Assembly (NCBI GenBank): GCA_037783545.1
Contig: JBBELK010000490.1
Location: 930,001 to 994,000 of the forward strand
Length of the DNA: 64,000 bases
Reading direction: 5' to 3'
Source: Henricia sp. BOLD:AAB3569
Taxonomy: Eukaryota > Echinodermata > Asteroidea > Spinulosida > Echinasteridae
The position numbers and the translations under genes are program-made. Shown here in pieces: positions 1-11,277 of the stretch; within the stretch, counting starts at the first letter, position 1; each line of letters starts with the position of its first letter. The notes under the pieces were generated by a model. That model worked only from the letters and a program-made list of their open reading frames with translations. It was not told where the DNA came from and made no database searches.

Positions 1-35
1 TTGTTTTACTATGCATGTATACAGCTAAAGACTTA

Positions 36-417
36 ACATACATTGGAATTTAGATAGAACAGCTCTGTTCGTCGATTTCATTTAGTTACTTGTTCATTTA
101 TTTTTAATGGAAATCGTTCAACACAAGGCCAAAATTGTCACTCAAGGTGAGGGCTAAGATAGTTGAAGAAAGATGCAATTGCAATGTACAAAGATATTTA
201 TCATAGGCATATATGTTAAACCGTTAACGTACATTGGATTTTAGATAGAACAGCTCTGTTCGTCGATTTCATTTAGTTACTTGTTCATTTATTTTTAATG
301 GAAATCGTTCAACACAAGGCCAAAATTGTCACTCAAGGTGAGGGATAAGATAGTTGAAGAAAGATGCAATTGCAATGTACAAAGATATTTATCATAGGCA
401 TATATGTTAAACCGTTA
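36..417. repeat. Two tandem 191-bp units
   Basis: Two consecutive near-identical copies start at TAACRTACATTGGA and run through a TAGATAGAACAGCTCTG segment to CATAGGCATATATGTTAAACCG. The shared CAGCTCTG word sits at 60 and 251, giving the 191-bp period. The opening of each unit resembles the ~72-bp monomers that follow at 418, so the long unit is probably a monomer with an extra ~120 bp. The window edge may cut off further copies. Confidence 0.85.
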
Positions 418-551
418 ACGTACGTTAGAATTTAGGTAGAACGGTCCTGTTCGTGGACGTCCTTTCATATGGGTATGAGATGTAGCGTTGACGCGCACCA
501 GAATTTAGATGCGACGGTTCTTTTTGTAAGTCCCCTTCCATATGCATATAA
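418..551. repeat. ~72-bp monomer family, array 1
   Basis: About two monomers of a short repeat. Each opens with (A)CCGTTRACG, continues with GGAATTTAG and a TGTTCGT-like centre, and ends at a CATATG-rich AT segment. Related arrays lie at 2,156-2,320 and 7,284-7,510. Divergence between monomers is visible by eye, so this is an older array. No coding potential is credible. Confidence 0.6.
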
Positions 552-1500
552 TACCTAAGTCACAATTCAAGCGGAGGCCGGGCGGCGTGTGCGATTTATA
601 GGCATCGGCCGGCGTGTAGAGGTCGGCGAAAGATCGCGCGATAGGGCGGTCACAGTCACAATTAAAAGTGCCCCGCACGCTGCCATGACGGGGCCCGGGG
701 TGTCGCCGGCCGGCGATCGGCCGACTTTCCTGGAAATGGGGTCGAATTCTTGGCCCGTTTATCGGCCGGTGTCCAGCAGGCACTCGTCCGATGTCCTGCC
801 TATGTCCCTGCGATACCCCTGCGGTATCAGGCAGGGTGCCGGCCAATTCTTATAGGCCGTACGACGGCCGGACGGGCATCTGTAGTGTGCCTGTCGAATG
901 GCCAGCGATCAACGGCCGCGATCTGGCGGCCGGTTGTCAATTTGGGGGTGAGGTATATATAGCGGCGCTCCTCTGACCTTCTTTATTCATTTCGACCTTT
1001 CTCTAGGAGCACTCTACGAGACGAAGAAACAAGAAGACAAAGAAGAAAATGCCGTTAATACCTCCACAGCGCTTGCGGCCACATCCACAGCGCTTTTGGG
1101 CACCTGCGAGCCCAAGTGGCTGGTCGGCCAGACGCCGGCCGGGCGCCGCCAAGTCGGCCGGACGCCGGGAGGGGTCCGTCCGGCGTCTGAGCGGCGTCTG
1201 GGCGGCGCCTGGCCGATATATGGATTGTCTGGGTTGTCCAAATATTGGCCCGGCGCCCGCCCGATGTGTGCGATGCCCTGCCGGACATCGGTCAGGCATC
1301 GATCGATTTAGTGGCGATCAGTTTGCGATGCGAAACGCCGCACCAGGTTTACAATCCGATTGAAAAGTAACTCGATGCCCGCCCGATGCACAAAAATGAC
1401 CCGGCAGCCGCAAGGAGTCCCGTGGGGCGCCGGCCGAAAATGCCTAAAAATCCGTCGCAAACTACTCGCAAACCCACCGCAAGCTAATTGTGACTGGGGT
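552..1500. repeat. GC-rich repeat, copy 1
   Basis: A sharply bounded stretch rich in CpG, GGCCGG, CGCCGG and CCGATGTC words inside AT-rich DNA. Its first ~140 bp (552-692) and its last ~350 bp (about 1,137-1,500) are repeated in copy 2 at 1,531-2,152; the middle differs by insertion or deletion. Overlapping open frames occur on both strands because GC-rich DNA has few stops. They share no recognisable domain and are not called as genes. CpG survival suggests either a recent arrival or an unmethylated state. Confidence 0.7.
954..962 (+). promoter_or_regulatory. TATA-box-like site in the GC-rich repeat
   Basis: TATATATAG lies between GGGGTGAGG and GCGGCGCTCC, an isolated AT island in very GC-rich DNA. 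It is followed about 87 bp later by a purine-rich leader and an ATG at 1,049 that opens a 104-codon frame. The geometry resembles a Pol II core promoter. The frame has arginine/proline-rich, repeat-derived composition and no known domain, so the product is doubtful. Confidence 0.3.
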
Positions 1501-1530
1501 ATAGTTAACCCGTTAACGTACGTTGGAATT

Positions 1531-2152
1531 AACACCTAAGTCGCAATTAAAGCGGAGGCCGGGCGGTGTGTGCGATTTATAGGCATCGGTCGGCGTGTAG
1601 AGGTCGGCAAAAGATCGCGCGATAGGGCGGTCACAGTCACAATTAAAAGTGCCCCGCACGCTGCCAAGACGGAATGGGGTCGAAATCTTGGCCCGTTTTT
1701 CGGCCGGTGTCCGGCAGGCACTTGTCTGATGTCCTGCAAATGTCCTGCCTATGTCACTGCGATACCCCGGCCGATGTCTGGCCGATTTCCGGCCGGGCGC
1801 CGCCAAGTCGGCCGGACGCCGGGCGGGGCCCGGCCGGCGTCTAAGCGGCGTATGGGCGACGCCTGGCCGATATATGGATTGTCTGGGTTGTCAAAAATTA
1901 GGCCGGCGCCCGCCCGATGTGTGCGATGCCCTGCCGGACATCGGCCAGGCATCGACCGATTTATTGGCGATCAGTTTGCGATGCGAAACGCCGCACCAGG
2001 TTTTAAGTCCGAGTTAATTAAAAGTAACTCGATGCCCGCCCGATGCCCAAAAATGACCCGGCAGCCGCAAGGAGTCCCGTGGGGCCCCGGCCGAAAATGC
2101 CCAGAAATCCGTCGCAAACTACTCGCAAACCCATCGCAAGCTAATTGTGGGG
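1531..2152. repeat. GC-rich repeat, copy 2
   Basis: Second copy of the element at 552-1,500, sharing the CTAAGTCRCAATT opening, the GATCGCGCGATAGGGCGG segment and the GATGTGTGCGATGCCCTGCC to CTAATTGTG ending. It lacks most of the TATA-bearing middle. A 211-codon frame runs through it on the plus strand (1,570-2,205), but it is a by-product of composition. Both copies are flanked by the GTTAACGTACGTT monomer repeat, so they look like insertions into, or a higher-order unit of, that array. Confidence 0.65.
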
Positions 2153-2155
2153 TAT

Positions 2156-2320
2156 TAGGTAGTAAGAACGGTCCTGTTCGAAGATGCCATTTCATATGGG
2201 TATGAATTTACCGTTGACGCGCACCGGAATTTAGATGTGACGGTTCTTTTCGTAAAACCTCCATTTATATGCATATAAGTTAAACCGTTAACGTAAATTG
2301 GAATTTCATGCTTCTTCGCT
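2156..2320. repeat. ~72-bp monomer family, array 2
   Basis: Roughly two monomers with GTAGTAAGAACGGTCCTG, CCGTTGACGCGCACCGGAA and ACCGTTAACGTAAATTGG openings and CATATG ends, matching the arrays at 418 and 7,284. It directly follows GC-rich copy 2. Confidence 0.6.
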
Positions 2321-2329
2321 GCGCTCATT

Positions 2330-3130
2330 CGCATGAAAAACAGTTTTACTCTAATGAATGACTCGATGAACACAAGACATTTGATTCAGATTTTAATTTA
2401 TTTACAGCTTGGGAGTTGGCCGGGACTGTCTCGAGCGCAACGTCAAATAATTGTACAAGTTTAAAGTTTTAATCTTATTGGTCAACGTTAGCGATACCGC
2501 CACCTGTTAGGTTAAGTGAAAACAAAAGCAAGATATGTAATCAACACCAACGAAAGCACATTCATCTTCGGGTTCCATCTGGAACCAAACTCTTTAAGCT
2601 CTTCGGACATCGTCCGGCTCTTGTCAACCCAATTATCTGAAAACGAGTTCTTTTACATAAAGTTAAATTATTTATTTTAAATTACAATGAGACATTTCGT
2701 TCCAAACAAAATGCCTATTTATAGTTGTGCGTTTTGGAATAAAAAGGGAAGACAAATTAAAAATCATAAAGCATAACGTGGAATTCATTCACAAGTTCAA
2801 TAAGCTATACGAGATTTAGGTAAAACCCCGTTTGAAGATTGAGAATGGTAAACTCTCCAGGAACATGGCAATGCTTTCGGTATCAGTCCATGCAGCAAAG
2901 CTGCAGGCACTCGGAGGCCACGAAAAACCCCGATTCACGAGGAAACGTGGGTGCATCCAAGGATACCAAAGGAGGGTGCACTCCCTTGTTCATTGCCCCA
3001 TTACCTGGATTGCTTACCGTGTTTGAATCGGATTGTTAGCGATAAATTCCAAATTTAAGTGGACAAAAAAGACGGAAATACAGAAAAATAAATCATATTT
3101 GTCGCTTCCATTTGGAACCAAACAGTTTGC
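2330..3130. other. AT-rich DNA, no gene seen
   Basis: No coding, RNA or transposon signature was recognised. One copy of a GGACATCGTCCGG palindromic word near 2,606 relates this stretch to the tandem repeat at 3,133-3,487. Confidence 0.5.
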
Positions 3131-3132
3131 TC

Positions 3133-3487
3133 TCAACTCAATTAACTCAAAAAACATACGTCATTTATAAATAGAAGGTGAATGTGTTATTCTGGTCAAA
3201 AGTTATTTATACATAATAAGTATATAGGCTACTCCTGTACATGGGCCTATATCGATTCTCTCTGTATAAACAGCCTTTTAGGCTCTTTGGACATAGTCCG
3301 GTTGTGATCAATTCTCTCAACTCAATTAACTCAAAAACCATGTCATTTATAAATAGAAGGTGAACGTTATTCTGGTCAAAAGTTATTTATACATGAGTAC
3401 TTCTGTACATATATCGATTTCTTCTGTATATAAACAGTACAGCCCTTTATAGGCTCTTTGGACATAGTCCGGTTGTGATCAATTCAA
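3133..3487. repeat. Tandem duplication, ~170-185-bp units
   Basis: Two adjacent copies run from CTCAACTCAATTAACTCAAAAA through TTATAAATAGAAGGTGAA and ATATCGATT to GGACATAGTCCGGTTGTGATC. The first covers about 3,133-3,302 and the second about 3,303-3,487, differing by small indels. A diverged third GGACATCGTCCGG segment lies at 2,600. The palindromic GGACATAGTCC word could form a small hairpin. No function is apparent. Confidence 0.7.
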
Positions 3488-3489
3488 CA

Positions 3490-6400
3490 TTCTCATATTT
3501 AGTAAAAGCATAGTACAGTACTTGTTTCTTCGACAATAAAATGTTAGTTGCACATCATTGAACAGATAATTCTAAACCAAACATATACGAAATACCGACT
3601 GCTCTATAGACTTACATGCGATAGCAAGATCCGAAGTGCGATATCTGCTCCGACTCGTTTTACTATGCGTAATGCGTGTATAACCACAACAAGAGGGAAA
3701 ACATTAAATTATTGTCCGATAATAAATATGGAGTCATAAAGTCTCCTGAATCTTACCATTTTACACTGAAGTGACATATACTCTCTACTTTATAGTAAGG
3801 AAAGGTGAATCATTATACCGAATAAATATCATTTAGCCATACTTATTCGGATAGAATTATTATACATGTAGAGTGATCATTGGAAAAACTGCAATCTGGA
3901 ACCAATAAACTTGCTTTGACATGTAGAAAGTGATCCATGTGTTTCTATTCACGTTTGGATAGTATTTTTGACCGTGTGGGCATGGTTCGGAGAAACGTTA
4001 GTCAGATATAAGAAAAAGATATTGAAATTCGCAAATTAATCCGGACAATGCTTGCTTTAGCTGAACATTATAGACCATACCCAAGTGAAAACAACACCCT
4101 ATGCGTTTAGGGCGAACCAGTGCACTTTAGCAATGGACGTTACAGATTGCCAGCGAATGTTGAGACCCAACTACCATGACGTCGCAGTTTTGTCTATTAC
4201 AAAATTCCCTTTGGAAAAAGATGAAAATGGATCAACCCAAAGTCGGGTTGTAAACACTGTAAACGTGGCACATGTATATTATTTTAGTAAACAATGTTTA
4301 AAGTGTTCCGTTTTATTTGACAAGGGGGCGTAAAGTGCAATTAACTTCAGTGAAATAATGTGTTTAAACCATGATAAGAAAGGAATGTGCCGTTGGATGT
4401 GCGCAGTTTGCTTATAATATGCGCTTCAGTCGGGGAAAAAAACCCTGTTGATAAATGAATAAGCGTTTGGTACTGCAAAATCGGACATAGAATTAGGTAA
4501 CGACGAATTCATGCTAAAGCACTTTTTTGACTTGCACTCGGAGCAAAACGCAAGAATGGCGTGGTGACGCAAACGCACAATAGTATAAGGCTAAGGCTGG
4601 AATGACGTGTACATAATGCTGAGCGCTAATTGGTCAGCTCGACAACAGCACAGAGAGCACGCTAATGTGCATACTTACGCAGTTAGATTACGTGGAGCGC
4701 TAAAACAAATTCTGACGACAGAATTCTTTTGATAAATCGGGGAAAACAAACATCCACTGTCTTACTCACAGCACATAAAATACGGCGCGGGATTTTAAAG
4801 AAAAAGAGCAAAAGTTAATCTTAACACCGATTTTACCATAGGGCAATCTGCCAGAAGTTCCGATGATACGGACAAAAAACAAATGTGTTAAGAACTCCCC
4901 TTTGTTTTATAAATTTCACACAAAACAAAATGTGAAGTGAACAAGAAAATTATCAATCCGAGCAATTCGTTGGTTGGTTGGTTCGTTCATTCAACTCTAC
5001 GACCCCGACCAGGGTATGAGAGCTTGTAACAGGAAATTGAGGCGTTAAGAGATTAATGTGATAAAAATCAACCTTTGGAAAAAGTCGGGTCAGAACCTCA
5101 TCTACTCGAGCATGCTCCAGAAATTGTCAAACTACCTTGCACGTACATTTTATGGGTCACATATTGGTTGTGTGCGCGACCAGTCTAGTGCGCATGTGCA
5201 GTGTAAAAGCCTGAATCGTGCAACCATTAATACAAGCACCCATTTCAGACCGCCCAGAAGCGAGCCAACTGGTTAATTATTTAAAATCTGATGAGGGCGG
5301 GCTTTTAAGTAAATCTTTAAACAAATGAACTATAAATAATTTAAATATCATTTAAACAGCGGACACATTTCATTGGAAAATTCCTACCAATTAAATAAAT
5401 CTTTAGCTTGAAGATCTTTGCCTTGAGGAAGTCAGGTGGAGGGGGGCCTAGTTTCTTACACATGAAAAGGCAGTCTTGTATAGGAATGTAAACACAATTA
5501 AGTTATTATTGAATATTCCTTTCTTTTAGCATAACCATGAGCAGATCCATAACTTTTATATTCCATTATAGCGTGAAAAACGGTACAAATAATTTTCTTG
5601 GAAAATTGAAATACTGCAAAGTCTGCAATAAGTTAGTGTGTGCATTAATAAAACAACGTCATTCTCGGAAATACGTAATCTTTGACATTACCGATGTACC
5701 CTTTACGAGATTCAAGCTCGAGGGAAATTCATTTTCTCGAAAAGGAAAACATTAATGAACGGGTTATTCCAGGCAGAAACCAAACTAAAACGAGGTACAA
5801 GAACATAAATATATTGCATGAACAGATACCTCAGATAATCTGTACAGAAGAGACACTAATATACATGTATTCCGATTGTACAGCGGGCATGACGCAAATG
5901 GATATTTCCATAAAAACATGAGTCCGAGTGTGACAGTTTGATGCATTTGTAAAATTGGCAATTTCAAGTTAACAAGAAATTTCTGTGCAATTTCTAAATA
6001 TAGAATATTTAACAATTTACAAACACTTTTTTGTAACACTTGCCTTGGTATCACAGTCAAATTGTTGACAAATTGTTTCACGACGTAAGGATGGACTATT
6101 CTTGCAATTACATTTCAACTTTTCCACCATTTTCTCTGAAAAGGGGTAGTTGTTAATTAAACACAAATGTAGATTTTGGATTTTATCAATTCAAATTACA
6201 TTATGAGCGAAATTTGTTGTGTTCGATTCACCCTTATATGCCGAGGGCAATCGTTCTCTGAAGTCCGGCAATTATAAAAATTCAACTTAAGAAGTGTCAC
6301 GACGTATTCATGTAATGACCCAAAATTATAATTTAAGTTAAAAGTTATCAAAAAAAAATAACGTCGGTCCTAGTTTTTTCATTGAACTCAAAATGGGTTG

Positions 6401-6930
6401 GTGTAATAATTGCACTACCTTATGAAAATTAGTTTACACAACATATGGATTGAGAACGTGCATGACAAAACGAAATGGCGATGGGAAAATATGACGTGAT
6501 TTGTAAACAGTCTCAACACCCATGGGAAAAATGAAAAGGCCAATGGAATATCCGTTCATATCCGTTTAATTAAAGCGTGGTATAGTTTTAAAAATACACG
6601 TATAGGGTAAGTACAAGGTAAATATTTCAATCCTTTCCTTGTCGGTTAGTTAAGATTAGACTGGAAGCTAGGTCAATAAACAAAATGTAAAATGTCAACA
6701 CATTTAACCGAAGCAGGACTGTTTAGCCAATCTTAAATCTGTGAACTTGAACACCATGTGATAAAAAGAAAAGCTACATTACGCTCGTGCGTGTATGCCG
6801 TAAGGCGGCCATTGCAGATCCATGCCAGCTCTTCCCTCAGAACCGTGTCGTTAAAGTACCGTAAAGCACCACGAAGGACAACCGAATCTGGGAACAAATT
6901 ACAAAAAACACAAGAGGCAAGCAACACTGC
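3490..6930. other. No gene recognised
   Basis: About 3.4 kb of AT-rich sequence with only short frames (all under 105 codons) and no conserved motif visible on either strand. Base composition, frequent stops and the lack of exon-like conserved blocks argue against a protein gene, but single short exons of a spliced host gene could not be excluded by eye. Confidence 0.45.
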
Positions 6931-6934
6931 GGGA

Positions 6935-6957
6935 GTGGGTGGGTGGGTGGGTGGGTG
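6935..6957. repeat. (GGGT)n microsatellite
   Basis: Five to six units of GTGG/GGGT in a row, interrupted once near the start. A simple repeat. Confidence 0.9.
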
Positions 6958-7283
6958 TATACGGGGCGAGCTATTTGCACTTCCAAATTGAGTTGCATTG
7001 CAAATAATTTTACTTAATGTAGAAGGCGTAAATTTGCGGTACAAATTGTGAGAAAAGTAAAGCTGAACCTCGTGCTCGAGAGACAGACGGACGGCCTGAA
7101 GGACGAACAGGCGTCAGCCCATGCATTATATACTGTACGGAGTACTGTATATAATTATGTACACAATGGGGGCATTCGTATTCCCACAGTGGGGGCATTC
7201 GTGCATGGGGGCATTGTGCGAACATTCCTACGCACAATACAAACAACCGTACAAAGCCATCTTGATCATTCAAGCGAACAAAA

Positions 7284-7510
7284 CTAAATTTTAGGTAGAA
7301 CGGTTCTGTTCGTGGATGCCCTTTCATATGGGTATGAGATGTACCGTTGACGCGCACCGGAATTCAGATGTGACGGTATTGTTCGTAAAGCTGCCTTTCA
7401 TATGCATAAGTTAACAGTTAACGTACGTTGGGATTTAGGTACAACGGTCCTGTTCGTGCAGTCTTTTATATGCAATTTTGTGTGAACCAATAACGCACAT
7501 CGTCTCCATC
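7284..7510. repeat. ~72-bp monomer family, array 3
   Basis: About three monomers: openings TTTTAGGTAGAACGGTTCTG, ACCGTTGACGCGCACCGGAA and AGTTAACGTACGTTGGGA, each with a TGTTCGT centre and a CATATG/TATATGC end. Same family as 418-551 and 2,156-2,320, here 5 kb away and directly upstream of the fold-back element at 7,573. Confidence 0.65.
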
Positions 7511-7590
7511 ACTTATTTCGTTGAATTCAATATTCATATTGAATTAAATATTCATGTAAAATCCGTAAGATATGGTGTTCAGCACCTGCC

Positions 7591-7794
7591 ATCTCGCGTC
7601 TCGCATCTCGCATCTCGCGTCTCGTTTCGAATCTCGCGTCTCGAATCTCGCGTCTCGCATCTCGCATCTCGCATCTCGAGTCTCGCGTCTCGCGTCACGC
7701 GTCACGCGTCTCGCGTCTCGCGTCTCGCGTCTCGCGTCTCGCGTCTCGCGTCTCGCGTCTCGCGTCTCGCGTCTCGCGTCTCGCGTCTCGCGTC
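7591..7794. repeat. TCTCGCG heptamer array
   Basis: About 29 copies of a 7-bp unit, near perfect in the second half and mixed with TCTCGCA and TCTCGAA variants in the first. All three forward frames stay open because 7 is not a multiple of 3 and the unit has no stop, giving repetitive Arg/Ser/Leu/Ala peptides that should not be annotated as proteins. Its reverse complement closes the opposite arm at 13,249-13,297 and recurs at 13,349-13,416. Confidence 0.95.
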
Positions 7795-8950
7795 ATGCAT
7801 CTGGCATTTTTACTACCAAATCTCGATTACAAAATCCAGAATACATACACCAGAGTATATCTTCCACACGGGGCTGATGAAGTGAGAACAATTTCACAAT
7901 TTTCTGAACAGACTCCAGCAAAACTGATTTATACTGTCCTCTTCCACTTAAAAAGTCTTTATTGATTCTGATCCAAAGCACACTTAATTTGGTTTCAGCT
8001 TCAACCGCACACTAATTAGTACCTTTTTAGGGAGTTAAAGAGACCCCTTCCAAAGAAAGGAACTAAAAAGTAACGATTTTGCACAGAAACGCACATCTTA
8101 TTAGTCGAGTATCTATGGGGGTGGGGGTGGGGGTGGTCCCGTGCACCCGTGCACACAACCCCAGTACAAAACCAATCCCACTTTTTTAGGTGCATTTTAT
8201 GGTCTTAAAACACATTTTTGATGTTAACAGTGAACAAACCCGATGCACTCGGGATATTCAAAATGGCGGCCATTAAAAATGGTTCAAAATCATATATTAG
8301 CCAAATAATATGATGAAAGCACTTAACAAATTGCTAGCTATATGTTTTTGACACTCACAAATTTATTTCTGGGTTTCCCTTTGTTCTATCATGCTTCAAA
8401 TTCAAAATGGTGGCCAATATGGCGGACAATATGGCCGCCTACAGCGGCCAAATATGAGAAAAATGATTTATAATGGACAAAAATAATGACAAATACATAC
8501 ATAACAAAGGTTATATATGTTTTGACCCTCGTAAATTTATTTTTGGGGTCCCCTTTTTTCTATCATGCTTCGAAATGAAAATGGCGGCCAATATGGCTGC
8601 CAAAAGTGGCCAATATGAGAAATATGATATACATGTATAATGAACAAAAAATATGATAAACACATACATGTCCATTAAATGCAATCCCCAGAATCAACCA
8701 TTAGAGATATCCAAGATGGCGGCCAAAGTGCCTGCCAACAATGCTAAAAAATTGAAAAGAATTAGCTAACAAATATGCTAAAGGCATAATGCAATTGTTA
8801 GTTGTAAGTTTTTATCCCCACAATATAATTTCTAGTCATTTTTGCTATCATACAATTTTTCTCCGCGAGGGTGTTTTCATCTGACCCTTTCGTTCTGGGT
8901 CAATATTGAAGGTCAAAGCTCAGCAAATAAATAAATCACATTTTCAACAA

Positions 8951-9377
8951 AATCTAGCCTAACTGGAGAACGGAACGGGGTATACACGTCAAATTTAGTA
9001 CAATTTTACCACAAAAAAACAGTCTAACTTGAAAACGGAACAAGGTATGAACTGGAAACTTGGCACAATCCTAGGTCTTAGATTAATGATCCCGATGTTT
9101 GCGTTACTTCACGATGACGTTATAATTAGTGACCTAGTTTTTGAAAAAGTCTTAAAAAGTGGATTTTTTGGACAAAAGACAATCTAACTCGAAAATGGAA
9201 CAATGTATAAACTTGAAACTTTGTCCGGTTATGGACCATAGACAAGGGATCTTGATTATAGTATGATGTCATCATAACGTCATCGATTACGTAATTATAA
9301 TAAATTTAAAAATGGGCAAACAAAAAAGATGTTGAGACAAAAACCGGCCTAACTCGGAAACGGAACATGGTATGAAC
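8951..9377. repeat. Degenerate ~163-bp tandem repeats
   Basis: The phrase CTAACTYGRAAACGGAACA-GGTATGAACTTGAAACTTGG recurs at about 8,957, 9,022, 9,185 and 9,347. The spacing is 163 bp for the later pairs and shortened for the first. The last copy is cut at GGTATGAAC by the MITE at 9,378 and resumes at 10,083. The repeats lie in the fold-back core. Confidence 0.7.
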
Positions 9378-10082
9378 TAGTCTTGGCCCAAGACTACTCT
9401 AGTCGATATTGGTTTGTGTACGCGTTGGCCATATAGTGCGCCCTCTTGCAGCACTAACGGACCAGTCTTTGCTCACTAGAGTAGTCTTGGGAATTTCTCC
9501 CGGAAGTTTAAACTTTTTCTTTGTTTTTGCCTAGGCTTTCCTAGGGAACCAATCAGCGAGTGACCCAAATACAGCAGAGCGTGGGAATGCAGCGAGCGAC
9601 CCAAATACAGCGCGTCGACCGCAGAGCGTGACCCAAATACACCGCGTGCACGCGCTTCGAATGGTTTGAAAAATATAAGGGGGCTTACAAGAATCATCGA
9701 ACATGACCGTTTTATCGTTGCTAATATTTTCGGTGGCATAAGTTTCTTGGCAAATGTTTGCGAATATATTTACAAACATGTTTGCAAAGGCGTATGACAT
9801 CGCAAAATACATTTGTTTATGAAGATAATTGCGACATTGCAAATATTTGCAAAGATATCTGTGGTATGCCATGTCCCTTGTGTGCCATCATAAACCCCTC
9901 TGCAGCTATTTACATAAAACGGTACCGCCCCCAATGCTGAACTTCCGGGAGAAATTCCCAAGACTACTCTAGTGAGCAAAGGGCCAGGGCTGGCCAGTTA
10001 GTGCTGCAAGAGGGCCCACTACTGGGAAAGGCCAACGCGTACACAAACCAATATCGACTAGAGTAGTCTTGGGCCAAGACTA
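9378..10082. mobile_element. 705-bp MITE, ~130-bp TIRs, 9-bp TSD
   Basis: The ends are long inverted repeats starting TAGTCTTGGCCCAAGACTAC: 9,378-9,507 against 9,940-10,082, with small indels. Each end is flanked by a direct GGTATGAAC (9,369-9,377 and 10,083-10,091). Removing the element and one copy rebuilds the phrase found in the neighbouring 163-bp repeats, which confirms the insertion. A 9-bp duplication with long TIRs fits Mutator-like (MULE) elements; that family call is an inference. The interior has short direct repeats of GACCCAAATACA and no transposase. Confidence 0.85.
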
Positions 10083-10099
10083 GGTATGAACTTGAAACT

Positions 10100-10815
10100 T
10101 GGTACACTCTTAAACCTCAAGAGTACGCATCCTGACAAGTATGTGACTTGTAGATGACGTCACTTGCAACTTCATAATTTGAAAATACCTTAAATGACGA
10201 TTTTGGAAACAAAATTCCTTCAGACCTATGACGTACTGTTCTATTTGCCAAATCGATGGTCACTGCATTGGACCTTAGTGTGTGATATATTTAGGTTATG
10301 TCATCTTGACGATACTTCATTTCAACCTTTTTTAATACTCTATTTAAACCTTTAAACAGCTAGAATCCCCCTTTCCACATTTGTTGAGTTTCTCTGTTTA
10401 TCATGGAGGTGTATGTGTCTACAACACCATCAGAACTTGTTTTTCACAAAAAATCGACAGGCTTTTGCTTAAAACGTAAAGCAGTTTCGACCCTCTTCAC
10501 CCGAAATTCTAAAACGCTCGAGGTCACTTGGTCTGTTTATCAACAGGGTTTTGACGTCATCCTGAGAAATATACAAAACGGTCTGTGCAGTATTGAATGG
10601 AAAATACACGAAGTGAATGTTTATCATGCCTGTTTTGTCCTTGTAATCCAAAATCCTTGTAATATGACAACAATCTACTATTACCTGTTTTGTGAAGAAA
10701 AAACGGTGAAATTGTGGCTCACTCACAATGAAGTAAATACTGGTGCATTGCGACGGGTGGTTTTGTCACAGGACGAGCGGCATTCACAGCGGTCTGTGAA
10801 CAGCATAGAACGGTT
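10100..10815. other. Fold-back core, no gene supported
   Basis: Continuation of the 163-bp repeat family until about 10,330, then unique-looking sequence. A 148-codon plus-strand frame (10,403-10,849) starts at a reasonable ATG (ATCATGGAGG), but it ends inside a dispersed repeat and has no recognisable domain. It is not called as a gene. Confidence 0.4.
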
Positions 10816-10816
10816 C

Positions 10817-11275
10817 CCGGCGGGCATCGGCCGGTACAAGTTAGAATGAGCGACTCATTTCTTTCTCTATTGGTAATAGAAAAGAAAATCTTTCTGCTCT
10901 CTTTTTTTTCATAGTGTCTGGTAAAACAAACAACCACGCAGCTACTGGGCATATCTCTGGCTTTTTGGACCAACAGAATTCTTCAAAAAACACCATGTAA
11001 CACAGACGGTTTTCCAAGTTGTTTGCGTGTAAACGTATGGAGCTAACAATCGTGTTGACTACTCTTTCTCGGGATTGCGTCACGGGGTCACGCTCATATC
11101 ATGAATACCTAATGAGCGTTTCAAAAATCGCGAAAATCTCATTTCGAAAAGCGCACTTTTGCTTGCAATTTATCCACTTAAAACCGACAATTAAAAATTA
11201 ATAAAAATCCACGTCGGCAAGAGGGATGTTTGGACTATCGAAAAAAGCCTAAATGCTGGATTTTCGTCAAGGGGG
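10817..11275 (+). repeat. Dispersed repeat, copy 1
   Basis: Homologous in the same orientation to 19,219-19,685. Shared landmarks are TTTTTTTTCATAGTGTC, CAACCACGCA-CTAC, GAGACGGTTTTC-AAGTT, GTGTTGACT-CTCTTTCTC, CGTCACGGGGTCACGC, CATATCATGAATACCTAATG, ACTTTTGCTTGCAATTTAT and GAGGGATGTTTGGACTATCG. No open frame is conserved between the copies, so this is a non-coding element of unknown type. A LINE fragment follows its 3' end here but not in copy 2. Confidence 0.8.
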
Positions 11276-11277
11276 AT

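Noticed and set aside
1570..2205. 211-codon frame in the GC-rich repeat
   Set aside because: GC-rich repeat DNA lacks stops; the frame is not conserved in copy 1 and shows no domain.
7478..7885. Open frames of 101-135 codons rich in Ser-Arg-Leu-Ala repeats
   Set aside because: They are translations of the TCTCGCG heptamer array, which has no stop in any forward frame.
10403..10849. 148-codon plus-strand frame
   Set aside because: No recognisable motif; its 3' end runs into a dispersed repeat, and an overlapping antisense frame is equally open.
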